This document shows positions 1 to 4,409 of a stretch of 5,106 nucleotides of DNA, piece by piece. Position 1 is the stretch's first letter. Every line of letters begins with the position of its first letter. Source of the DNA: Candidatus Bathyarchaeota archaeon (GTDB lineage Archaea > Thermoproteota > Bathyarchaeia > 40CM-2-53-6 > RBG-13-38-9); assembly GCA_023144075.1 (NCBI GenBank), contig JAGLGJ010000089.1, positions 1 through 5,106 of the forward strand, in the 5' to 3' direction. The translations under genes were made by a program, and so were the position numbers. The notes below the pieces were generated by a model. It searched no databases. It was given only the letters and a program-made list of their open reading frames with translations, and was not told the DNA's origin.

Positions 1-1
1 A

Positions 2-460
2 ACAGATTCCGCAGGAGTTAGCCAGAGTGTATTCGCGGCTGGAGCAGATATATATGCGACTGGAAGCGGGTTCCCACCGAATAAAATCATTGACTTGTAT
101 GTGGTTCCCGATCAGACTTGGACTGATGGAACGCCTATTCCATCAGATATCTCAATTGATGGAGTAAATACTGTGCAGACAGATGCCCAAGGAAACCTTG
201 GTCCAACATTGGTATGGCCAAATGCACCAGTCGGTCAATATGATTTAGTCTTTGACGACCCGAATGGTCTATACGATGAAGGGTCTGATATCGTTGTTGG
301 CCTAACTCAAATTGGTTTCACAGTTGGTAGTGGGAGTATCATCGGTGGTGTCAATATTACCACAAATAAAGTTGCCATAATAGCGCCTTACCTATTAACA
401 ATGCTGGGACTACTTTCACTGGCGGTTATCGCAATTTCAATTAGAAAACGAAGACACTAA
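2..460 (+). CDS. C-terminal part of a cell-surface protein with terminal membrane anchor (5' partial)
   Basis: The reading frame is open from the first bases of the window to a TAA at 458-460, giving 152 visible residues. The true start lies upstream, so the TTG at 95 is not a convincing start. Residues about 10-120 form an extracellular beta-rich domain: a GSGFPPN turn, then LYVVPDQTWTDG, DAQGNLGPTLVWPNAP and GQYDLVFDDPNGLYDEG, ending GFTVG. I associate this pattern (a GxGF start and a YDIVFDxNxNGxYDxG core) with repeated domains in archaeal surface proteins, where the Asp/Asn-rich turn resembles a calcium-type loop; that is recall, not a search. A hydrophobic helix at about 126-147 and the basic end RKRRH (148-152) predict a C-terminal anchor with the main body outside the cell. 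This tripartite end could also be an archaeosortase-type signal, but no PGF-like motif is seen. The ligand is unknown. The gene ends at a hairpin terminator and converges on the fumarase operon. Confidence 0.8.
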   Translation, partial: TDSAGVSQSVFAAGADIYATGSGFPPNKIIDLYVVPDQTWTDGTPIPSDISIDGVNTVQTDAQGNLGPTLVWPNAPVGQYDLVFDDPNGLYDEGSDIVVGLTQIGFTVGSGSIIGGVNITTNKVAIIAPYLLTMLGLLSLAVIAISIRKRRH

Positions 461-470
461 ACCTAACAGT

Positions 471-510
471 TTGAGAAGGGAGCGCGTGCGCTCTCAAAAT
501 CTCTTTTTTT
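471..510 (+). terminator. Hairpin plus T-run terminator of the surface-protein gene
   Basis: Eleven bases past the stop codon, GAGCG (480-484) pairs with CGCTC (489-493) around a CGTG loop. An alternative outer stem pairs TTGAGA (471-476) with TCTCAA (492-497). A run of seven T follows at 504-510. The hairpin is GC-rich in an AT-rich region. In archaea the T-run itself is usually the main termination signal, so the hairpin may be accessory or may protect the 3' end. Confidence 0.7.
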
Positions 511-540
511 CGATACCGAAATCATGATAAATATTTCTTT

Positions 541-560
541 AAAATTATTTAGAAAAATCA
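541..560 (-). terminator. Possible T-rich transcription end for the fumarase operon
   Basis: On the minus strand, 30-49 bases beyond the beta-subunit stop codon, the sequence reads TGATTTTTCT and then AAATAATTTT. It has a run of five T and a run of four T and no convincing hairpin. It fits a weak archaeal poly-U terminator in the convergent gap 461-589, but AT-rich DNA produces such runs by chance. Confidence 0.3.
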
Positions 561-589
561 CTGACAAAATAGTAATGTAACTCTTCCAG

Positions 590-1147
590 TTATAGAATTT
601 GATATTTTTCTGGTCCTTTTTCATAGAGGTCTCTTCCTCTGAAGTCTATAGCGACTATGCAGGGAAAATTCTCGACATATATCTCCCTTATTGCCTCAGT
701 GCCCAAGTCTTTATAGGCGATAATTTTTAATTTCTTAATGGACTTAGCTAGTAGTACGCTAGCTCCTCCTGTTGCAGCAAAATAAATTGATTTGTTTCTA
801 ACGATTGCTTCGATAACTTCTTTGCTGCGTTGTCCTTTTCCTATCATGCCCTTAAGTCCAGCGTCTAATAGTCGAGGTGTATAAGGATCCATGCGGCCGC
901 TTGTTGTGGGTCCAGCTGAACCTATAACTTCTCCAGGTTTTTCTGGGGTGGGTCCAACATAATATATTATCTGATCTTTGATATCGAAGGGTAAAGGTTT
1001 TCCATCTTCAAGCAGTTGAATTAATCTTTTATGTGCAGCATCTCTCGCTGTATAAATTGTTCCATTAAGCATAACTTTGTCACCGCAAGTCAATTTTTCA
1101 ATATCTTTAGTTTTCAGAGGGGCTTGTAGAATTCTTTCTTCTGTCAA
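590..1147 (-). CDS. fumB: Class I fumarate hydratase, beta subunit
   Basis: This is the C-terminal (beta) subunit of the split, iron-sulfur-dependent class I fumarase, which interconverts fumarate and (S)-malate in the cytoplasm as part of the TCA cycle or its reductive version. At 185 residues it has normal length for a separate beta subunit. Visible motifs are GTIYTARDAAHKRL (29-42), YYVGPTPEKPGEVIGSAGPT (62-81) continuing into TSGRMD, GMIGKG (100-105), FAATGGASVLLAK (123-135) and IYVENFPCIVAIDFRGRDLY (156-175). Matched from memory to the characterised Leishmania enzyme, R35, T81, R85 and K104 would be substrate-binding or catalytic residues. The start is TTG at 1147-1145; no ATG occurs in frame before residue 26, and a good ribosome site precedes it. 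Only 14 bases separate it from the alpha stop codon, so the two genes are surely co-transcribed. L(+)-tartrate dehydratase (TtdB) is the close alternative. The symbol follows the archaeal split-subunit usage and is not the E. coli single-chain FumB. Confidence 0.93.
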   Translation of the reverse strand: MTEERILQAPLKTKDIEKLTCGDKVMLNGTIYTARDAAHKRLIQLLEDGKPLPFDIKDQIIYYVGPTPEKPGEVIGSAGPTTSGRMDPYTPRLLDAGLKGMIGKGQRSKEVIEAIVRNKSIYFAATGGASVLLAKSIKKLKIIAYKDLGTEAIREIYVENFPCIVAIDFRGRDLYEKGPEKYQIL

Positions 1148-1152
1148 CTCTA

Positions 1153-1161
1153 TCCTTCCTC
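1153..1161 (-). promoter_or_regulatory. Ribosome binding site for the fumarase beta subunit
   Basis: The minus strand reads GAGGAAGGA, beginning at the base just after the alpha-subunit TGA and ending five bases before the TTG start. This strong purine match to an archaeal anti-Shine-Dalgarno sequence supports the TTG start at 1147 and translational linkage of the two subunits. Confidence 0.65.
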
Positions 1162-2007
1162 TCAGATAGTGGCGGTCTTATGTCTGTGAGCATGACACTG
1201 GAGATTGACTGCAACTGGTAGACTGGCGATGTGGCATGGCATTGTTAAGATCTGTACTGCTAAGGCTGTAGTTCTACCACCCAAACCAATAGGTCCTATT
1301 CCAAGTTGATTTATTCTAGTCAATAGTTCCTTTTCAACAGTATCCCATCTTGTATCAGGATTTCTAGTGTTTAATGGTCTCAGGAGAGCTTTTTTTGAGA
1401 GGTAAGCGCATTGTTCGAAATTGCCTCCAATACCTACGCCAACAATGATCGGTGGGCAGGGCATACCGCCAGATCTCTTTACGCGATCTAAAATGAAATC
1501 TTTAACTCCGTCAATTCCGTCTGCAGGTTTTAACATTTTTATTTCACTCATATTTTCTGAGCCAGCGCCTTTTGATGCCACAGTTATCTTGATTTTATCT
1601 CCAGGAATGATATCGGTATGAATAATGGCTGGAGTATTGTCTTTGGTATTCTTTCGATCAAAGACAGGATCCTCTACGACAGATTTTCTAAGGTATCCTT
1701 GAGTGTAGCCACGTTTGACTCCCTCATTTATCGCATCATAAAAGTTATCTTTTGATATGTGAACATCTTGTCCTAGTTCAACGAAAATAACTGCGATACC
1801 TGTGTCTTGGCACATGGGTCTATTCTCTTCAGTTGCAAGTTTAGCATTAATGAGAATTTGTTCTAAGATCTGCTTACCAATTGGAGAATCTTCTTTTTTT
1901 TCAAATTCTATGATTTTCTCTGTAACGTCTTTATCGAGATTAATGTTATTTTCTATACAGAGTTGCTTAACGATATTAGTAATTTCAGAAGCATTAACCT
2001 CTCTCAT
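1162..2007 (-). CDS. fumA: Class I fumarate hydratase, alpha subunit
   Basis: This is the iron-sulfur-cluster-binding subunit of the split class I fumarase; it works with the beta subunit encoded directly downstream. At 281 residues it has typical alpha length. The three expected ligands of the catalytic [4Fe-4S] cluster are C66 (in RPMCQDTG), C184 (in GGMPCPP) and C271 (in NLQCHAHRH). Their spacing, 118 and 87 residues, resembles what I recall for E. coli FumA. D68, two residues after the first ligand, and H259 match the active-site Asp and His recalled from the Leishmania enzyme. Other family signatures are KGAGSENMS (146-154), VGVGIGGNFEQ (189-199) and GIGPIGLGGRTTALAV (236-251). C200 and C258 are extra cysteines near the site. 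The start is ATG at 2007; a TAG lies in frame just upstream, so no longer start exists. An AGGAG sits nine bases before it. The cluster in such enzymes is solvent-exposed and oxygen-labile. Tartrate dehydratase TtdA cannot be fully excluded. Confidence 0.93.
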   Translation of the reverse strand: MREVNASEITNIVKQLCIENNINLDKDVTEKIIEFEKKEDSPIGKQILEQILINAKLATEENRPMCQDTGIAVIFVELGQDVHISKDNFYDAINEGVKRGYTQGYLRKSVVEDPVFDRKNTKDNTPAIIHTDIIPGDKIKITVASKGAGSENMSEIKMLKPADGIDGVKDFILDRVKRSGGMPCPPIIVGVGIGGNFEQCAYLSKKALLRPLNTRNPDTRWDTVEKELLTRINQLGIGPIGLGGRTTALAVQILTMPCHIASLPVAVNLQCHAHRHKTATI

Positions 2008-2016
2008 GATGATCTA

Positions 2017-2021
2017 CTCCT
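2017..2021 (-). promoter_or_regulatory. Shine-Dalgarno site of the fumarase alpha subunit
   Basis: AGGAG on the minus strand ends nine bases before the ATG at 2007. It implies a transcript with a leader, which helps to choose between the two TATA-like sequences upstream. Confidence 0.5.
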
Positions 2022-2062
2022 AACCGAATATATTTGACAATTTGAATGGTTTAGTATGTTCT

Positions 2063-2070
2063 TCTTATAT
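2063..2070 (-). promoter_or_regulatory. Candidate TATA box of the fumarase operon
   Basis: The minus strand reads ATATAAGA here, inside the 68-base gap between the zinc-ribbon protein's stop and the fumarase start. Transcription starting about 26 bases further on would give a leader of about 33 bases that includes the AGGAG. A second TATA-like stretch, AAATATATT (2027-2035), is only about 24 bases from the ATG. It would produce a leaderless transcript lacking that AGGAG. Either could be real. Confidence 0.35.
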
Positions 2071-2075
2071 CAGAA

Positions 2076-2987
2076 CTATTGTTTTGTCCCGCAGTCTGGA
2101 CAAAATTCATCTTCCGCAGTCATATTAGAACCGCAGTTGATACAGTATTTCATTGATGCTTTTGGTTGACTGACACGTGATCTTTTCCTCAATACGATAA
2201 TAGTTAAAATGGCTATTAGTGATATTATGATTAGAAGAAAGCCGTATTGTTCTAAAAATTTGTCTACTCGAATCTCATTCTGGTCATCAAGAGTCTTCTG
2301 GGTAACAATTGGTGTAGTGGTTGCAGGTTTTTGAGTTGTTGGTTCAGGTGATTGTGTTGTATCGGTCTGAGTAGTTGTGGGTGCTTGCGTTTGTTCTCTT
2401 GATTTTTGAGCATATGTTAAACTAATGTCGTCCCAGTAAACTATCGGTTCAGGAGATCTGAAGGCCCATAAAGTTATGTTAACTTCTTGAATCTTACTGA
2501 AGTCAAGATCCTCAAACGCTTCCATAAGGTCCAGTTCAAATTGATTCCATCTATCGCGTTGCAGGGCGAGCATTACCGTTTTTTCTATATCTCCTTGTGA
2601 TTCGTGATTTTTGTTAAATACGTAATATGTAATTCCTTTTTTGCTGGTGTCTGTCTTGATCCAAATGTTCATTGCGCCTACTGTTCTTCCTGAAGGTTCC
2701 CCAGGTACACTATCTAAATATGCCCAGAATTCCAACTTCAAATTTTCCGGAGAATCGACCTGAACGATTTGCCATAAACTGCCATTGCTGGTTCTAAGTG
2801 ATGTCCTTCCTGAATGTGAATTCAGATCACTCGTTGAGGCTTCCGCACCGGTAACCTTGAACCATGATCCTACGCCATCCTCGAATCCACCGTTCTTAAT
2901 CAGATTACTACTTTCAGCTTGACAGTAGTTAATATTCAATATCAAGAAGGATACAAGGATGCAACAAATGAGATTAAGACTCTTCAT
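2076..2987 (-). CDS. Secreted jelly-roll protein with stalk, membrane helix and cytoplasmic zinc ribbon
   Basis: This 303-residue protein is predicted to sit in the membrane with most of its mass outside. Domains in order are: a signal peptide (1-24, probable cut after YCQA); a beta-sandwich of carbohydrate-binding-module type (28-191), opening LIKNGGFEDG and closing YWDDISL as CBM_4_9-like jelly rolls do; a Thr/Gln/Pro-rich stalk (197-232), likely O-glycosylated; a membrane helix (249-266) followed by RKRSR; and a C-terminal zinc ribbon with C282, C285, C296 and C299 (two CxxC pairs). Topology therefore puts the ribbon in the cytoplasm. A close paralogue begins at 4410 on the other strand; both share HSGRxSLRTSNGSxWQ, KKGIxYYV, RDRWN, INITLWAF and SPEPxxYWDD. 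The start is ATG at 2987, directly before the signal peptide. No lipobox is seen. No clear TATA box precedes it. The ligand and partner are unknown; glycan binding is inferred from fold resemblance only. Confidence 0.85.
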   Translation of the reverse strand: MKSLNLICCILVSFLILNINYCQAESSNLIKNGGFEDGVGSWFKVTGAEASTSDLNSHSGRTSLRTSNGSLWQIVQVDSPENLKLEFWAYLDSVPGEPSGRTVGAMNIWIKTDTSKKGITYYVFNKNHESQGDIEKTVMLALQRDRWNQFELDLMEAFEDLDFSKIQEVNITLWAFRSPEPIVYWDDISLTYAQKSREQTQAPTTTQTDTTQSPEPTTQKPATTTPIVTQKTLDDQNEIRVDKFLEQYGFLLIIISLIAILTIIVLRKRSRVSQPKASMKYCINCGSNMTAEDEFCPDCGTKQ

Positions 2988-2991
2988 AATA

Positions 2992-3001
2992 ATACATGTA
3001 T
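2992..3001. promoter_or_regulatory. Ten-base perfect palindrome just upstream of the zinc-ribbon protein start
   Basis: ATACATGTAT is its own reverse complement and ends four bases before the ATG of the minus-strand gene. Its position in the start region would suit a repressor operator, but a ten-base palindrome in AT-rich DNA can arise by chance. Confidence 0.2.
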
Positions 3002-3084
3002 CACATTTACGGTCTTAAGAATGTTCCACAAGAGAATGTCTTGAAAAGATTAACGATTGCGAGTATTATCTCGTGCACTTTCTG

Positions 3085-3483
3085 TTAAGTTGGAATCATT
3101 TTATTGACAATTGGCCTAACAGCGGATATCGCCAACAAAGCTGTTGGGAAGCTGATGAGCAATCCTATAGCAAACGATCTTATCCAAATAAGGATAACAT
3201 CAGAAACTAGACCGACATTGATTAGAGTATTAACAAGAGACAAAACAAATGATAAAATCAAAGACATGAAGAAACTGAGTAAGATCGTGGAAGCGAATGT
3301 GTTTTTTTTCTGATAAGGTAACGGCAATGTCTGAGGCATCCCTACAAATGTCTGTTGGGGGTAAGAATAGTAAGGATGATAATTGTATGTTGAGCCCTGA
3401 TAGAAACTTGGATTGACGGTTCTTGTATTAACAAGAGGAGGTCTTACTACTCTTTGATATTGACTGTATTGTCTTGGATACAT
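3085..3483 (-). CDS. DUF2798-like small two-helix membrane protein with Tyr/Pro-rich N-terminus
   Basis: The function of this family is unknown. With the ATG at 3483 the protein has 132 residues. Residues 1-60 are low-complexity and rich in tyrosine (ten) and proline (nine), with stretches such as YNYHPYYSYPQQ, and are probably unstructured. Residues 64-88 (SFFMSLILSFVLSLVNT core) and 99-121 (IWIRSFAIGLLISFPTALLA) form two membrane helices, followed by VRPIV. The FMSxxxSFxxSLxN and WIRSFxIxxxxxFPTA patterns are what I recall as DUF2798. A longer version from TTG at 3534 (149 residues) is possible. I prefer the ATG because GGTGGA lies seven bases before it, the TTG has no ribosome site, and the only TATA-like element is too near the TTG. 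The next gene on the strand starts 97 bases downstream, so co-transcription is possible but not shown. Confidence 0.72.
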   Translation of the reverse strand: MYPRQYSQYQRVVRPPLVNTRTVNPSFYQGSTYNYHPYYSYPQQTFVGMPQTLPLPYQKKNTFASTILLSFFMSLILSFVLSLVNTLINVGLVSDVILIWIRSFAIGLLISFPTALLAISAVRPIVNKMIPT

Positions 3484-3490
3484 TGAATGT

Positions 3491-3496
3491 TCCACC
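3491..3496 (-). promoter_or_regulatory. Ribosome binding site that decides the DUF2798 gene start
   Basis: GGTGGA on the minus strand sits seven bases before the ATG at 3483. It favours that start over the upstream TTG at 3534, which is preceded only by AT-rich sequence. Confidence 0.45.
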
Positions 3497-3540
3497 AATT
3501 TGCTATTGATCTTTAATTGAACTTCATCTTCCAACTGTTA

Positions 3541-3555
3541 CAGATAAAAATACTT
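3541..3555 (-). promoter_or_regulatory. Candidate TATA box for the DUF2798 gene
   Basis: The minus strand reads AAGTATTTTTATCTG. Centred near 3547, it would place transcription initiation around 3521, leaving a leader of about 38 bases before the ATG at 3483. It would exclude the TTG at 3534, which lies only about 13 bases from the box. Confidence 0.35.
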
Positions 3556-3663
3556 CATAATTCAGGGTATGTTCTGAAGTGGACGCTTGGTCCAGTTATT
3601 CCCATTAATTGGTCGCTATTGATAATATCTGTGCTGACTGATAACAAGCTCTACTGCCAATCA

Positions 3664-4215
3664 TCATTTCAATTTTAAACCTATTCTATAGGCTTGTTTC
3701 ATTGCCTGAAGATCTTTCCTAACTTCTCCCTTCTCTCCAGCAGAGACTATGATTTTAGCATGAAATTTCGAATCCAAATAATCAAGTGATTTTTTAATCA
3801 TGTTTACTAATGGTTGGGCTGCGGATTTATCGGTCTCTTCTAAAGGAGCAATTAGAACAAATTTTTTTCCCTTCATTTTCTGGACATGTCTTGGATGACA
3901 AAATGCATACCAACGGTCAATGAAGGTTTTCAATTGAGCGGATGGTCCATACCAGTAAACAGGTGTACCTAAAATTATGACGTCACTTTCAAATAGCTTA
4001 TTGTATAGCGGTGCCATGTCATCATCTATTTTACAATATCCTCTTTTTTTACAGTAGTCACTGCATTCAGCTTGGCAAGGTTTGATCTCCAGATCATTCA
4101 AGAATATCTTTTCAAATTTTGAACCAGCTGTCTTCACTCCTTTTAGCACTTCATCTATGAGAATGTCGGTATTGCCTTTCTTTCTTGGACTGCCAACTAC
4201 TCCTAGAACATTCAA
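3664..4215 (-). CDS. Flavodoxin-family FMN protein (NADPH-dependent FMN reductase / iron-sulfur flavoprotein-like) with four-cysteine insert
   Basis: This 183-residue cytoplasmic protein has the flavodoxin fold of the NADPH-dependent FMN reductase superfamily. GSPRKKGNT (8-16) is the FMN phosphate-binding loop, DVIILGTPVYWYG (78-90) supplies the second flavin contact, and LKTFIDRW (95-102) is the family helix. Between them, C47, C51, C55 and C61 form a cysteine-rich insert just before KIDDDM (62-67). It occupies the place of the compact motif that binds a [4Fe-4S] cluster in archaeal iron-sulfur flavoproteins. Its spacing, C-x3-C-x3-C-x5-C, is looser than the C-x2-C-x2-C form I remember, so cluster binding is uncertain. 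It probably moves electrons between a nicotinamide or ferredoxin donor and an unknown acceptor. The start is TTG at 4215: it directly precedes the expected NVLGVVGSPR beginning, and a TGA lies in frame two codons upstream. It diverges from the plus-strand gene at 4410. No clear terminator follows. Confidence 0.88.
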   Translation of the reverse strand: MNVLGVVGSPRKKGNTDILIDEVLKGVKTAGSKFEKIFLNDLEIKPCQAECSDYCKKRGYCKIDDDMAPLYNKLFESDVIILGTPVYWYGPSAQLKTFIDRWYAFCHPRHVQKMKGKKFVLIAPLEETDKSAAQPLVNMIKKSLDYLDSKFHAKIIVSAGEKGEVRKDLQAMKQAYRIGLKLK

Positions 4216-4245
4216 AGTTCATCATCTTTTAGAGATTCTTTGTGG

Positions 4246-4265
4246 CATAATTTAGAGCTTTTTCC
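4246..4265 (-). promoter_or_regulatory. Candidate BRE/TATA for the flavodoxin-family gene
   Basis: The minus strand reads GGAAAAAGCTCTAAATTATG, an A-rich BRE-like stretch followed by a TATA-like TAAATTAT. Initiation about 26 bases on would fall near 4224 and give a leader of about nine bases before the TTG. The match is loose. Another TATA-like word, GTTATAGTA, lies further upstream at about 4290-4298. Confidence 0.3.
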
Positions 4266-4289
4266 GCGTGGATCCTAGCGCGCGCGAAA
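4261..4289. repeat. GC-rich imperfect inverted repeat in the divergent intergenic region
   Basis: TTTCCGCG (4261-4268) and CGCGAAA (4283-4289) are imperfect inverted copies flanking a short spacer that contains GGATCC. The right side is part of an alternating GC run of nine bases, GCGCGCGCG (4278-4286). The GC content contrasts with the surrounding AT-rich DNA and sits between two divergent promoters, so it may be a regulator site. No known regulator motif is recognised. Confidence 0.35.
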
Positions 4290-4357
4290 TACTATAACTT
4301 GAATTAAGAGATTTAACTGGCGTTATGAATGAAATCAAGTCAAAGATTTTCCAATAT

Positions 4358-4371
4358 ACGCATATGTGCGT
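4358..4371. promoter_or_regulatory. Near-perfect palindrome upstream of the plus-strand promoter
   Basis: ACGCATATGTGCGT is a 14-base dyad with one mismatched pair, flanked by two copies of ATACG (4356-4360 and 4375-4379). It ends about ten bases before the BRE of the 4410 gene, which is where archaeal activators commonly bind. The assignment as an operator is inference. Confidence 0.35.
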
Positions 4372-4379
4372 TTTATACG

Positions 4380-4394
4380 AAAAAAACTTATATC
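4380..4394 (+). promoter_or_regulatory. BRE/TATA promoter of the plus-strand jelly-roll gene
   Basis: AAAAAAACTTATATC combines an A-rich BRE with the TATA element CTTATATC (4387-4394). Its centre is only about 20 bases before the ATG at 4410, so the transcript is probably leaderless or nearly so. This agrees with the lack of a well-placed ribosome site; only AGGA at 4405-4408 is present, too close to the start. Confidence 0.6.
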
Positions 4395-4409
4395 AAAACA
4401 TTTCAGGAT

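Noticed and set aside
95..460. The surface protein starting at TTG 95
   Set aside because: The frame stays open upstream to the window edge and the upstream residues continue the same domain (GSGFPPN), so the gene is 5'-truncated by the window and does not start here.
1421..1621. Plus-strand open frame of 66 codons opposite the fumarase alpha gene
   Set aside because: It is the antisense shadow of a well-conserved enzyme gene and its translation shows no domain or ribosome site.
590..2007. The fumarase pair as L(+)-tartrate dehydratase TtdAB
   Set aside because: The families are homologous and share the motifs seen. Fumarase is the more likely role for an isolated archaeal operon with no tartrate transporter or regulator nearby, but sequence inspection alone cannot prove it.
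1802..2023. Plus-strand open frame of 73 codons over the start of the fumarase alpha gene
   Set aside because: It lies antisense to the conserved N-terminal coding region; the hydrophobic and serine-rich translation is a by-product of reading the opposite strand.
2381..2400. Low-complexity stalk coding sequence as a tandem DNA repeat
   Set aside because: The Thr/Gln/Pro-rich stretch has no regular repeat unit at DNA level; the compositional bias is at protein level.
3104..3313. Plus-strand open frame of 69 codons opposite the DUF2798 gene
   Set aside because: The minus-strand frame has recognisable membrane helices and a family pattern; this one has no motif and no ribosome site.
3484..3534. 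N-terminal extension of the DUF2798 protein from TTG 3534
   Set aside because: It has no ribosome site, a TATA-like element lies too close to it, and the ATG at 3483 has GGTGGA at good spacing. It is not excluded but less likely.
3535..3663. Search for a small RNA or terminator between the flavodoxin and DUF2798 genes
   Set aside because: Apart from the TATA-like stretch at 3541-3555 there is no strong hairpin, T-run or conserved-looking element on either strand.
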